This document shows, one piece after another, positions 25,476-33,144 of a DNA stretch of 64,000 nt. A model generated the notes under the pieces. That model saw nothing but the letters and a program-made list of their open reading frames with translations. It was not told the DNA's origin and searched no databases. Both the position numbers and the translations under genes were made by a program. Location: the NCBI RefSeq assembly GCF_029223525.1, contig NZ_JARHTQ010000025.1:46336-110335 (forward strand), read 5' to 3'. Each line of letters starts with the position of its first letter. The first letter of the stretch is position 1. The DNA comes from Streptantibioticus ferralitis (GTDB taxonomy: Bacteria > Actinomycetota > Actinomycetes > Streptomycetales > Streptomycetaceae).

Positions 25476-25949
25476 TCAGTCTCCGTTCTTTCGTGCCATG
25501 TCGGAGGCCGCCGAGATCGTGGCCTCCACACCCCGGAAGGTGTTATGAGGAAGGTCGTTCCATTCCCAGAACCGCATGTTCACGCCCTGGCGAGCCAGCT
25601 GGGTCTGAAGGTAATTCACGGCCTTTCCCCGGTCGATCGCGGTCACATGCCCGGTGGATTCCAGAAAGGTCTGGGCACCCCTGATGCACATACGACCGGT
25701 GGGGGAGAAATCGAAGCTCTGGCACCAGCCGTAGCGGGTCAGGACCTCGATGACCTGGATGAGGTGATACGACGGCTTCAACGGGCGCGGCTCCTGCCAG
25801 AGCCCCAGGTCAGCCATCGCGGACCGGATCCCCTTGGGGATCATGCGCTGGCCCCAGGTCGGAGGGTCGGGCGCCCAGATCTCCAGGGCCGGCGGGATCA
25901 CCGTGGGGGGTGCCAGCGCGGGCGCCAGCGCCGTCGCCGTGGGTGCCAT
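25476..25949 (-). CDS. Hypothetical plasmid protein (DUF6197-like, tentative)
   Basis: 157 residues. After an Ala/Pro-rich lead the core reads SYHLIQVIEVLTRYGWCQSF, PTGRMCIRGAQTFLE, NYLQTQLARQGVNMRFWEWN. The pattern of a leading helix, GW, CIRGA and a closing WND resembles DUF6197 proteins of actinomycetes. ATG 25949 is favoured because aaggag lies 6 nt upstream; ATG 25973 is also in frame. The stop is 1 base from the next start. Function unknown. Confidence 0.6.
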   Translation of the reverse strand: MAPTATALAPALAPPTVIPPALEIWAPDPPTWGQRMIPKGIRSAMADLGLWQEPRPLKPSYHLIQVIEVLTRYGWCQSFDFSPTGRMCIRGAQTFLESTGHVTAIDRGKAVNYLQTQLARQGVNMRFWEWNDLPHNTFRGVEATISAASDMARKNGD

Positions 25950-26139
25950 GCTGCGCTCCTTCCTTGCATACATCAGGTGGGGATCTCCTTCTCGGGGGTT
26001 GAGGGAAGGGGTTCAGGGGTCCGTGTCCCCGAGGCATGCGCGCGGGGCCGGGGTCGTGCCCGGTACGGGCTGATCGGCCGCGCTCCGCTCGGGGCGGGCG
26101 CGGGCGAGCGGCCTGCCGGCCGTGGCCGTCACCGGTCCG

Positions 26140-26764
26140 CGCTCACGCTCGGGAGCGTGGGCGCGGGCCGGGGGCGACCATGAGCGGCAGGTGCCGCGCA
26201 GGGGTGCGGACGCTCAGGCGTTCGCGGGCGCGCTCGCCTTGGCGCTCACCGGGGCGCTCTCCTCAACCTGAGCGCGCAGGCGCTGCGCGGTCGGACGGGA
26301 GACCGGCTCATCGGACAGACTCGCCTCGGTGAGCGCGTCGCGGATCTCCGTCCACTCGGGGCGGCGCCCGAGCTCGGTGTAGAGGAGGCGGATGCGGTCG
26401 TGGCGGCGCTCGGTGAGCGCGTCCCGCTCGCTGCGAGTTCGGGGGCTGTCCGCTCGGTGAGCGTCGTCCCCCTCCGTGTCGCGCTCACCGGAGTGAGCGC
26501 CCGCATTGAGCGCCGGGCGCTCACGCTCACCTTCGGCGCTCCCGGGGGTGAGCGCGCTCGGTTCCGGGTGAGCGTCGCCGCTCTCCTCAATCCGCTCGAC
26601 GGTGTGAGCGTCCTCGTGGGTGAGCGCGTCGGCGAGCGCGGCAGGCGCGGTGCCGAGCTTGAGCGCCATCCGCTGCTCCAGCGGAGCCTTGCTCCGCCAC
26701 CGCCAGCCGTGCGCCTCCTTCAGGCGCGCTCGCAGCAGGGTCTGCTCCTGGAGGCGGGTGAGCG
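26140..26764. repeat. Cluster of 14 GTGAGCG heptamers (candidate clt / TraB recognition array)
   Basis: GTGAGCG or its complement CGCTCAC occurs at 26140, 26243, 26329, 26413, 26457, 26482, 26493, 26518, 26524, 26548, 26568, 26604, 26620 and 26758, often extended to GGTGAGCGC. Twelve fall in 384 bases. Most overlie the C-terminal coding part of the DUF2637 gene, in both orientations and in at least three codon registers (GAC-GCT-CAC, GCG-CTC-ACC, GGT-GAG-CGT), so the DNA rather than the protein appears conserved. Streptomyces TraB proteins read repeated 8-bp motifs at clt. Confidence 0.6.
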
Positions 26765-28418
26765 CCTCCTCGTAGGAGGTGATCTCCCACAAGATCATCC
26801 GGCGGCGCAGGCGAGCGGTGGGGATCGGGGCGAGGATCCAGCGGGACCAGCGCACGGTCTCCATCCGCTTCTTGCCGGTGACCGCGCCGATCCGCGTGGC
26901 GTACACGTGGGAGGCGATCTCCGAGAAGATCACCCACAGCAGCGTGAGGGCGGCGTGCCCGAGGCGGCCCGAGGCGGAGTGCGCCGCGTTCCAGTTCAGG
27001 TAGACGGTCACCGCCGTCAGTGCCCTGGGCACCCAGCGGATCCAGCGCAGCTCCATGCCCATGCGGATCAGGACCAGGTTGGCGCCGGTGAAGGCGGGGA
27101 TCGCGACGTCGATGCCAACCGGCAGCAGCCACGGCCAGTCCCAGCCCCACCCCGTCGCCTTGGTCTCCAGCGCGGTGTAGGAGGAGAGCAGTCCGAGGGT
27201 GGAGACGGTCGTGGCCGCGAGGACGATCGCGACGACAAGCACCAGTTCCTGTCCGGACAGCGGCGGCACTTCGCCGGCGGGCCGGGCATCGGCCCGTGCC
27301 TTGCGCCGTGCGGCGCGCGACTCGGTCCGGATCTCGCGGCGGCGGGCCCGCTGCACCGTGCGCTGCGTCGCCGCCTCCAGGACCCGTTCGGCCTCGGCTC
27401 GGGCCTTCGCGGCGGCAGCCTGGTCGGCCGTGGCCTTGGCCGCCGCCTCCCGGGCCGTCTTCGCGTCCGTCTCGGCCTGCTCGCGCAGCCGGGTGACGTC
27501 CTTGTCGGCGACAGCCCGTAGCTCCTCAGCGGAAGTGCGGGCGTCGTCCAGGGCGCGTTCGGCATCCTGGCGAAGGCCGGCGGCCATCTTCTCGGCCCCG
27601 GCTCGCACCTGTGCGGCCTGGTCGTCCGCGCTCTCGCGCATCCGGTCGGCCTCGCCCCGCGCCCGCTCCAGGAGCTGTTCGGCGTCGGTAGTGGCGCGGG
27701 TGCGTGTCTCGGTCGCGGTGCGCTCCGCAACCGCGAGCAGCTCGGTGCGCGTGGTCTCCGCGTCGGCGAGAGCCTTCGCGGCGGCCTGCGCGGCCTCGGT
27801 GCGGACCTGCTCCGCGTGCGCGGCCGCCGTAGTGGTGACCTCTTCCGCCTTCCGGCGCGCGTCGCCGAGCAGCTGCTCGGCAGACGCCTTGGCCTCGGCG
27901 AGGACCTGGTCGGCCTCGCCGGACGCCGTCGCCGTGACGGTGTCGGCCACCCGGCGCGCGTCGGCGAACAGCTGCTTGACCTTCGCTTCGGCGTCGGTCA
28001 GAACCTGGTCGGCGGCGGCGGCCGCGGTGGTCGCGGCCTGCGTGCGGACCCGGTCGGCGTCGGCTTGTGCGTCGGCGAGGACGCGGGCCTGCTCGGTCGT
28101 GACCGCCTCGGTGATCGAAGCGGCCTCGGTGCGCGCACCGTCCAGCAGTTCGACGGCGCGGGACTCGCCGTCGGCGAGGATGCGCGCGGCGTCGTCGGCG
28201 GCCAGGTCCCGGAGGTCGGCGGCGCGGTCGGCGGCGTCGGCCAAGACCGGGTCAGCCTCCTCGAACACCAAGGGCACGATCTCCTCAGGAGCGGCGGTGG
28301 CCTGGGCGGGGATGGAGGTCGGCGTCGTCGGCGGCGTCGGAGCCTTGGCGCGCCCGGCGCCTCGAGGCTTCGCGGCCGGGGCGGGCTTACGCCTGCGCCG
28401 GGTGGCGGTGTTGGCCAC
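26214..28418 (-). CDS. DUF2637/SpdB-like membrane protein with long coiled coil
   Basis: 734 residues. Basic N-terminus; residues about 55-390 form one long amphipathic coiled coil rich in Ala, Glu, Arg (repeats such as ADQVLAEAKASAEQLLGDAR), like apolipoprotein/BAR-type helices. Four transmembrane helices near 405-530 follow, then RWSRWILAPIPTARLRRRMI, the DUF2637 signature, and a charged tail. SpdB2-type proteins act in intramycelial plasmid spreading with TraB. GTG 28418 follows agagga; the frame continues to 28457 but without support. The tail is encoded by DNA dense in GTGAGCG motifs. Confidence 0.78.
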   Translation of the reverse strand: MANTATRRRRKPAPAAKPRGAGRAKAPTPPTTPTSIPAQATAAPEEIVPLVFEEADPVLADAADRAADLRDLAADDAARILADGESRAVELLDGARTEAASITEAVTTEQARVLADAQADADRVRTQAATTAAAAADQVLTDAEAKVKQLFADARRVADTVTATASGEADQVLAEAKASAEQLLGDARRKAEEVTTTAAAHAEQVRTEAAQAAAKALADAETTRTELLAVAERTATETRTRATTDAEQLLERARGEADRMRESADDQAAQVRAGAEKMAAGLRQDAERALDDARTSAEELRAVADKDVTRLREQAETDAKTAREAAAKATADQAAAAKARAEAERVLEAATQRTVQRARRREIRTESRAARRKARADARPAGEVPPLSGQELVLVVAIVLAATTVSTLGLLSSYTALETKATGWGWDWPWLLPVGIDVAIPAFTGANLVLIRMGMELRWIRWVPRALTAVTVYLNWNAAHSASGRLGHAALTLLWVIFSEIASHVYATRIGAVTGKKRMETVRWSRWILAPIPTARLRRRMILWEITSYEEALTRLQEQTLLRARLKEAHGWRWRSKAPLEQRMALKLGTAPAALADALTHEDAHTVERIEESGDAHPEPSALTPGSAEGERERPALNAGAHSGERDTEGDDAHRADSPRTRSERDALTERRHDRIRLLYTELGRRPEWTEIRDALTEASLSDEPVSRPTAQRLRAQVEESAPVSAKASAPANA

Positions 28419-28499
28419 GGGGGGGTGTCCTCTCTTACGTTCCGGCGCCTCGTGCAAGAGGTCACCGCGGGTCGGCGTCGGTCGGTAGGGTCGTGACTA

Positions 28500-28546
28500 G
28501 GCCCTCCGAGGCCCCGGCAGCGCTAATGCCGGGGGCTCGGAGGGCC
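28500..28546 (-). terminator. 20-bp hairpin upstream of the DUF2637 gene
   Basis: Arms 28500-28519 and 28527-28546 match at 19 of 20 positions with a 7-nt loop. It follows the stop of the gene at 28566-28940 by 19 bases on the minus strand. Confidence 0.65.
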
Positions 28547-28565
28547 GTCTGTGTGGAGCAGGTGG

Positions 28566-28940
28566 TCAGCGCTGGTCGGGCAGCTCGGCGGCGTTCTGCG
28601 CGAGGTGCTGGCGCAGCCAGGCGACGGCGGCCGGGGTCATCGCCGCGGTGTCCGGCTCGCTCAGCGGCGCGGTGTCGATGTCGTGCATCGCGTCGGCCGG
28701 CGGGAGCAGCCGCATGTAGTCGGGGTCGATCCCGGCGCGGTGGCGGTTGCCGCTCAGTTCGACCAGGTCGTAGAGGACCTTGCCGGTGTCGGCGTGCCGC
28801 CAGGACCGCTCCACCCGGCCGACGAGGGTGTGGCCGGGCTTGCCGAGCCAGAACTTCTCGACGTCGCGGAACAGGACGATGTCGCCCTTGGCGTAGCTGG
28901 TCGTCGGCTGGACGGCCTGTGTCTGTGGCGGCTGTGTCAC
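28566..28940 (-). CDS. Hypothetical protein
   Basis: 124 residues, GTG 28940 with ggaagga at 8 nt. YAKGDIVLFRDVEKFWLGKP and GHTLVGRVERSWRHADTGKV read like a small beta-barrel (KOW/SH3-like) domain; the C-terminal third is helical (AAVAWLRQHLAQNAAELPDQ). No membrane segment. Function unknown; a separate transcription unit between hairpins. Confidence 0.68.
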   Translation of the reverse strand: MTQPPQTQAVQPTTSYAKGDIVLFRDVEKFWLGKPGHTLVGRVERSWRHADTGKVLYDLVELSGNRHRAGIDPDYMRLLPPADAMHDIDTAPLSEPDTAAMTPAAVAWLRQHLAQNAAELPDQR

Positions 28941-29065
28941 ATCGTGTCCTTCCGTTGGCGTGCACCGGCATCGGGCTGTTCCCGGGCCGGGGGCGTGCGA
29001 AAGGCCGGCAGCCCGGCGTGCGGGCGGTCGGCCTGGGGGAGTGCTGTGGGGCGGGCCAGAAGTTG

Positions 29066-29096
29066 CCCGCGGCTCCCGCCGGGCGGGAGCCGCGGG
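29066..29096 (-). terminator. Perfect hairpin adjoining a stop codon
   Basis: 15-base arms (29066-29080 and 29082-29096) form a long GC stem with a tight loop directly next to the stop at 29097. Confidence 0.6.
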
Positions 29097-29438
29097 TCAG
29101 CTCTCGGGGAGCTGCGCGCCGTGGCGGCGGAGGTCGGCGGTGGTGATGCCGAAGTGGCGGCACCGGTCGATCAGCGGCTGGAGCGTGGTGCCTTCGGCGC
29201 GCGCCTCGGGCGAGCCGACACCGAACAGCTCGTTGAGCGCGGCCGCGGTGCGGGCGGCGTGCCGCTCGAAGCGGCCCTCGCCCACCCACTCCTCCGCGAT
29301 GACGTGGAGGGTGGTGCGCCAGCTGCCGTGGTAGTCCTCCGGCCCGATCGGCGGGATGTCGCTACCGAAGATCGCGAAAGCGGCGGCCTGGGCAGCGGCT
29401 TCCGTGCCGGGCTGGAGCGGGGTCATCGTCGTGGCCAT
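29097..29438 (-). CDS. Hypothetical protein
   Basis: 113 residues, ATG 29438 preceded by gaggg. Helical, with the core GSWRTTLHVIAEEWVGEGRF and LNELFGVGSPEARAEGTTLQ. No Cys cluster or membrane segment. Function unknown. Transcribed with its own hairpin terminator upstream of the DUF2637 operon. Confidence 0.66.
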   Translation of the reverse strand: MATTMTPLQPGTEAAAQAAAFAIFGSDIPPIGPEDYHGSWRTTLHVIAEEWVGEGRFERHAARTAAALNELFGVGSPEARAEGTTLQPLIDRCRHFGITTADLRRHGAQLPES

Positions 29439-29548
29439 GGGGCCTCCCTCGACTGTCGGTCCGGGCTGTCCGGCTCCCCTTCACCGCCTGTCCCGTCCGC
29501 CGTGGTGCAGCGGTCGGTGCCGGCGGATCAGGCAGCCGCCAGAACGGA

Positions 29549-29851
29549 TCAGGCAACGGTGCGACGGCGGGCGGCGCGGCGCTTGATGCGGCGGCGGTCG
29601 CCCTCGTCGGTACCGCCCCACACGCCGGACTCGTTGCGGTCCAGGGCGCCCTGGAGGCAGCTCTCCATCAGCGGGCAGCGCAGACGGCAGACGGCCTTGG
29701 CCTCCTCGCTCTGGAGGAGCGCCGGTCCGGTGTTGCCGATGGGGAAGAACAGCTCGGGGTCCTCGTCGGCGCAGGCCGGACGGGGCCGGACGGGCGCGGC
29801 GGTTGAGACGGCGCCGTAGCCGTAGCGCTCGGTGCGTACGATGGTCTGCAT
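29549..29851 (-). CDS. WhiB-family (Wbl) iron-sulfur regulator
   Basis: 100 residues with the four Wbl cysteines at C27, C55, C59 and C65 (C-x27-C-x3-C-x5-C), the GVWGG turn at 76-80 and a basic tail (RRRIKRRAARRR). Wbl proteins hold a [4Fe-4S] cluster and regulate transcription, usually with the primary sigma factor, in development and stress. ATG 29851 has ggagg 6 nt upstream. Plasmid copies are known in Streptomyces. It may tune plasmid genes to developmental state. Confidence 0.93.
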   Translation of the reverse strand: MQTIVRTERYGYGAVSTAAPVRPRPACADEDPELFFPIGNTGPALLQSEEAKAVCRLRCPLMESCLQGALDRNESGVWGGTDEGDRRRIKRRAARRRTVA

Positions 29852-29965
29852 AAGGGCCTCCCAGAAGGTCCGGTAGTACGAAGCGGCCCCGGGGATGCGA
29901 GCCCCGGGGCTGTGTCCTGTGTCGACGGCCGGAAGGGCCGGAGCGGGGAGCTCCCGACGCTCTCC

Positions 29966-29999
29966 GTCGTCCCCGCCCGCAAAGGCGCGGGGACGACGG
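29966..29999 (-). terminator. Hairpin after the small gene at 30014
   Basis: Stem of about 11-13 bp (cgtcgtccccgc with gcggggacgacg) lying 15 bases past the stop at 30014. A second GC palindrome (GCCCCGGGG..CCCCGGGGC) lies at about 29887-29910, before the WhiB gene. Confidence 0.6.
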
Positions 30000-30013
30000 G
30001 CAATGCCGGGGGA

Positions 30014-30202
30014 TCAGCGCTGCCGTTTCGACTGGCGTTCGTTGTAGGCGTCCTGGAACCGGGCGAACCGCTCGTGGATCGGCTCACCCTGCACACACGA
30101 CTCGCCGGCCTGGCAGGCCGGGCAGTTGGTGGTGTGCTCGCTGGAAGCGCTGAACGCCTCCATGTAGCGGACGTACAGGTCGTCCGTCTGACGGGCGGTC
30201 AT
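30014..30202 (-). CDS. Small zinc-motif protein (62 aa)
   Basis: 62 residues, MTARQTDDLYVRYMEAFSAS.. with NCPACQAGESCVQGEP, a C-x2-C-x5-C group that could hold metal. ATG 30202 overlaps the preceding 29-codon frame's TGA (ATGA). Helical C-terminus. Function unknown. Confidence 0.65.
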   Translation of the reverse strand: MTARQTDDLYVRYMEAFSASSEHTTNCPACQAGESCVQGEPIHERFARFQDAYNERQSKRQR

Positions 30203-30288
30203 CGGCGGTTTTCCTCCGACCTCTTGTTCTGCTCCGCGTTCTTCCGCGACAGCTCAGCGCGGTCGGCGTCGGTGAGACAGAGGATCAC
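30199..30288 (-). CDS. Very small protein (29 aa)
   Basis: MILCLTDADRAELSRKNAEQ then NKRSEENRR, 29 residues. Its GTG overlaps the upstream gene's TGA and its TGA overlaps the next ATG, so it lies perfectly inside a coupled series, which is the main support. A small charged helix; function unknown. Confidence 0.5.
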   Translation of the reverse strand: MILCLTDADRAELSRKNAEQNKRSEENRR

Positions 30289-30461
30289 GCCGCCACCTCC
30301 AGGCCGACGAACGCCGGGACGGTCGCGGGCAGGAGCACCAGGGAGACATCGACGCCGGTGATGTCCTCGGGCTCGTAGCCCTTGGAGTCGTCCTCGCGCT
30401 CGATGTCGTCGATGATCCCGGCCGACGGCTGCGGCGCGGAGCGTGTCATGCTGTGCTGCAT
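30285..30461 (-). CDS. Small acidic protein (58 aa)
   Basis: 58 residues beginning MQHSMTRSAPQPSAGIIDDI with an acidic middle (EREDDSKGYEPEDITGVDVS) and a hydrophobic end (LVLLPATVPAFVGLEVAA). ATG 30461 has ggagga 6 nt upstream. The leader-then-core look recalls a peptide precursor, but there is no Cys and no nearby maturation enzyme. Function unknown. Confidence 0.58.
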   Translation of the reverse strand: MQHSMTRSAPQPSAGIIDDIEREDDSKGYEPEDITGVDVSLVLLPATVPAFVGLEVAA

Positions 30462-30545
30462 CAGGTCCTCCAGTCAGGTCCTGGACAGCCCCGGGGGTCT
30501 CAAGTCGCCGGGGCTGTCGTCGTGTTGGCTGGTCATACGAGCAGC

Positions 30546-30589
30546 CACGGCCCCGGCCGCCCTGCGCTATGCAGGCGGCCGGGGCCGTG
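30546..30589 (-). terminator. Long GC hairpin downstream of the 30609 gene
   Basis: Arms of 19-20 bases (CACGGCCCCGGCCGC.. / ..GCGGCCGGGGCCGTG) pair with one bulged base around a short loop, 20 bases past the stop at 30609. Confidence 0.65.
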
Positions 30590-30608
30590 GTCGTTCGTGC
30601 GCGGTGGT

Positions 30609-31217
30609 TCAGCGCGTCGGGCGCTTGGGGCGGAGCGTGGTCAGCGGGACCGGCGGGCTGGCCAGCGGGGCGTCACCGGCGGGCAGCTGCGCGCGCCGGG
30701 TGTCGGTCTCACGGACCGCCAGCGCCGTCGACACCCACTTCATCTCGCGCAGCAGCCACAGGGGCCGGCCGTCGCCCGGCTCCCCCTCCGTCGGCGCCGT
30801 CTGCTTCTGCGCGGCGATCTGGCTGACGGCCGGCGCGGGCGCGACCTTGGGCTTGCGCAGCACGGTGGTCGGGCGACGGCTGGCGGTCTCCGCGCCGCCG
30901 TCCTCCAAGCGCTTCTGCCACACCTCGAACGCGACGTCGATACTGACCAGACGGTTGCTGCCCTGGCAGCGGACCGCCGCATCCTTCCGTGCAACGCCGG
31001 TGTCGTGCGGGACGAGCTTCTGCTTCTTGGCCTTGATGCCTGTGATCGGCACCCACGTCTTGCAGTCGGGGCAGACCAGCGACGCGCAGGAGGGGCGCAG
31101 GTCGTACTGGTGGGGCTTAAGGGTGGAGACGGCGAGCGCCGGGCGGGGGCTGATGTTCCGGGAGCGGGTCCGGCTCCTGCGGTAGCGGGCGGTGGGTTCA
31201 AGGGTCGAAGCAAGCAC
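30609..31217 (-). CDS. Hypothetical zinc-motif protein
   Basis: 202 residues, GTG 31217 with aaggag. Basic N-terminus; RPSCASLVCPDCKTWVPITG and DAAVRCQGSNRLVSIDV suggest a C-x2-C...C zinc site followed by EVWQKRLEDGG, then a basic linker and REMKWVSTALAVRETDTRRA. Similar small-zinc/basic architecture is common among Streptomyces plasmid proteins and may imply RNA or DNA binding. It diverges from the GntR gene across a 325-base regulatory gap. Confidence 0.66.
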   Translation of the reverse strand: MLASTLEPTARYRRSRTRSRNISPRPALAVSTLKPHQYDLRPSCASLVCPDCKTWVPITGIKAKKQKLVPHDTGVARKDAAVRCQGSNRLVSIDVAFEVWQKRLEDGGAETASRRPTTVLRKPKVAPAPAVSQIAAQKQTAPTEGEPGDGRPLWLLREMKWVSTALAVRETDTRRAQLPAGDAPLASPPVPLTTLRPKRPTR

Positions 31218-31474
31218 GTGAACTCCTTACGGGCAGAGGGGCGGGGTGCTTCGCGGTGCTCTCTCCGCCCTCCAGGCCGCACGGCAAGCCGGCGTCCTGC
31301 AGGACAGACAGCGCACAGCGCTGCGACGTGCACACAGTCGTCGTGCGGTCAGGCCCGGGGGAGTTTGATGGAGCTCTCTGAAACCCCGGCCACCCCGAAG
31401 GGCGGACGACTTCCTGCGGTCTTGCTCACTCAGCGCTCCCGGAGGAACACCGACGCCTTACATACATCAGGTTG

Positions 31475-31491
31475 CCTGAGGTACCCTCAGG
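31475..31491. promoter_or_regulatory. Palindromic operator upstream of the GntR gene
   Basis: CCTGAGG-TAC-CCTCAGG, a perfect 7-bp inverted repeat, 52 bases before the GntR start. A TATAGT at 31502-31507 could be the -10 element. The intergenic region 31218-31543 is otherwise without genes. GntR/KorSA-type repressors of Streptomyces plasmids bind such repeats in their own promoter. Confidence 0.55.
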
Positions 31492-31543
31492 TGTCAAGCG
31501 GTATAGTGAGGCACCTAGATGAAATTGAAGGAGGCGAAGGCAG

Positions 31544-32302
31544 ATGTCCGGGCCACCCCGAGCCGACAACCGGCCGCCGTACGCACGCATCGCGGGCCAC
31601 TACCGCGACCTGATCAGCTCCGGGGAACTCTCGCCAGGCGACCTCCTGCCCAGCATCAAGGCGCTGGCCGAGAAGCACAGTGTCAGCACGGCCACAGCGG
31701 ACCGGGCGATGAAACTTCTGCGCGACGAGAGGCTCGTGCAGGGCATCCCGGGCGTCGGAACCGAGGTGATGGCGCGGCCCATATCGCTCTCCTCAGGGTC
31801 GGAGCGCCATGACCGCAGCACCAAGACGCACTCGTCCTGGGGTGTAGGCGAGACGTCGTCCGGCCACACCGCCGGAATAGTCGCTGCCCCCGAGGACGTC
31901 GCGTATGTCCTCGGCATCACCCCTGGTGATGACGTGATTCGCCGGAGCCGCGTCTACCGCGATACTCACGGCATCGTCTCCCACTCGACGTCCTGGATCC
32001 CCGCCGAATTCGCCCAGGTGCTCCCGGAGCTGACTCGAAGCGAGCGACTCAAGGGCGGGCTGTCGCTCGACTTGATTGCGCGGGCCACCGGGCGGCAAGT
32101 CGTGCAGCGGGTGGATGAGGAAACTGCTCGTATCGCCACGGCGCGCGACCTTGAGCTCCTGGAACTGGAAGCCGGAACTGTCGCGGCGATTCTCGTGCTG
32201 ACCGCGAGGTTTCTTGATGCCGATGGCCAAGTGCTGGAGTACGGCGTGGACTTGGGCGCTCCCGGCCGCACGCGGCGCACCACCTCAGAGGTGCTGCGGT
32301 GA
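31544..32302 (+). CDS. GntR-family repressor with UTRA domain (KorSA/TraR-like)
   Basis: 252 residues. The N-terminal winged helix reads PPYARIAGHYRDLISSGELS, LLPSIKALAEKHSVSTATAD and RAMKLLRDERLVQG; a UTRA effector domain follows (VAYVLGITPGDDVIRRSRVY, YGVDLG). Plasmid GntR/HutC proteins of this kind repress transfer and kil genes. aaggagg precedes ATG 31544. Its TGA overlaps the GTG of the P-loop kinase. It probably controls its own operon through the CCTGAGG palindrome and perhaps tra promoters. Confidence 0.9.
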   Translation: MSGPPRADNRPPYARIAGHYRDLISSGELSPGDLLPSIKALAEKHSVSTATADRAMKLLRDERLVQGIPGVGTEVMARPISLSSGSERHDRSTKTHSSWGVGETSSGHTAGIVAAPEDVAYVLGITPGDDVIRRSRVYRDTHGIVSHSTSWIPAEFAQVLPELTRSERLKGGLSLDLIARATGRQVVQRVDEETARIATARDLELLELEAGTVAAILVLTARFLDADGQVLEYGVDLGAPGRTRRTTSEVLR

Positions 32303-32862
32303 CCAACCGCGGCGCTGTTCACGCGATACTCATGACAGGGATGCCGGGCGCTGGCAAAACGACCCTCGCCCGCACTCTGGAGCGGGCCGGCGTCCGGCGT
32401 TTGTGCCCCGATGAAGAGATGTTCCGACGCTACGGCCACTACGGGAGGGACTTCCCCCGCGGGCAGTTCCGCGTCCGGGAGGCACCCGTCCTCAAGGACG
32501 TCGCCCTGGAGCTCCAGGAGGGCCTACGCGCTGGACACGACATCGTGGTCGATCACGGGTTCTGGACTCCGGAGGAGCGCGCGCAGTGGGCGGCGACCGC
32601 GATGGAGGCTGGCGGCGCACCGGTGCTCATCTACCTGCCGGTGCCCCACGAGGTGCGCTGGGAGCGGATACGGGAGCGCAACGCCCGCGCGCTGACCGAC
32701 CCGAACTCGATCGAGTTCAGCGAGGCGGACTTGTTGCGGTTCGCGGGGAGGTTCCACCCCCCGACACTCGACGAACCGCACATCGTCTACGACGGTCACC
32801 CGGAGAACGTGCTGGCCGAACTGCGCTGTGTGCGTCCTTCTGCGGATGGCGGTCCCCATTGA
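32299..32862 (+). CDS. P-loop kinase-like ATPase
   Basis: 187 residues with Walker A GMPGAGKTT near residues 14-22, then DEEMFRRYGHYGRDFP, DIVVDHGFWTPEER, and the lid WERIRERNARAL. This is the AAA_33/zeta-toxin/adenylylsulfate-kinase-like fold of small-molecule or nucleotide kinases. GTG 32299 overlaps the GntR stop by 4 nt, so regulator and kinase are translated together. The substrate is unknown; a role as an effector sensed by the UTRA domain or as a toxin is possible. Confidence 0.8.
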   Translation: MTNRGAVHAILMTGMPGAGKTTLARTLERAGVRRLCPDEEMFRRYGHYGRDFPRGQFRVREAPVLKDVALELQEGLRAGHDIVVDHGFWTPEERAQWAATAMEAGGAPVLIYLPVPHEVRWERIRERNARALTDPNSIEFSEADLLRFAGRFHPPTLDEPHIVYDGHPENVLAELRCVRPSADGGPH

Positions 32863-33144
32863 CCTCTACCTCCGCTGTGCAGCGGGCACTTGTTTCCCAT
32901 GACCGTGTCCGGGCGATGCACGCCACAGCATGGCTGTGTGGAGCCCGCTCTGCGGGCGCCAACCGGATCGGGTTCCTGTCTGACGGGAAGACGGGGCCAC
33001 AATTTGCTCGTCTGGCGGGACACGAAGAGGCATTCACGCGAACCCACTTTGTGGTGTCCCTTGCACGTGATGGATTTGGGGCTACGGCCAATTCGGCTTG
33101 CGCGTATACGATTTATTGATCCGCTAGCGGGCTTTACTGACGCG

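Noticed and set aside
26140..26764. CRISPR array
   Set aside because: The repeats are 7-8 bases, irregularly spaced, both orientations, and largely within a gene; no cas genes are present.
27199..28488. A Ser/Ala/Arg-rich 429-codon plus-strand frame
   Set aside because: Mirror image of the coiled-coil DUF2637 gene caused by strong codon bias.
30285..30461. RiPP precursor peptide
   Set aside because: Leader-like acidic N-terminus but no Cys/Ser/Thr-rich core and no nearby modifying enzyme.
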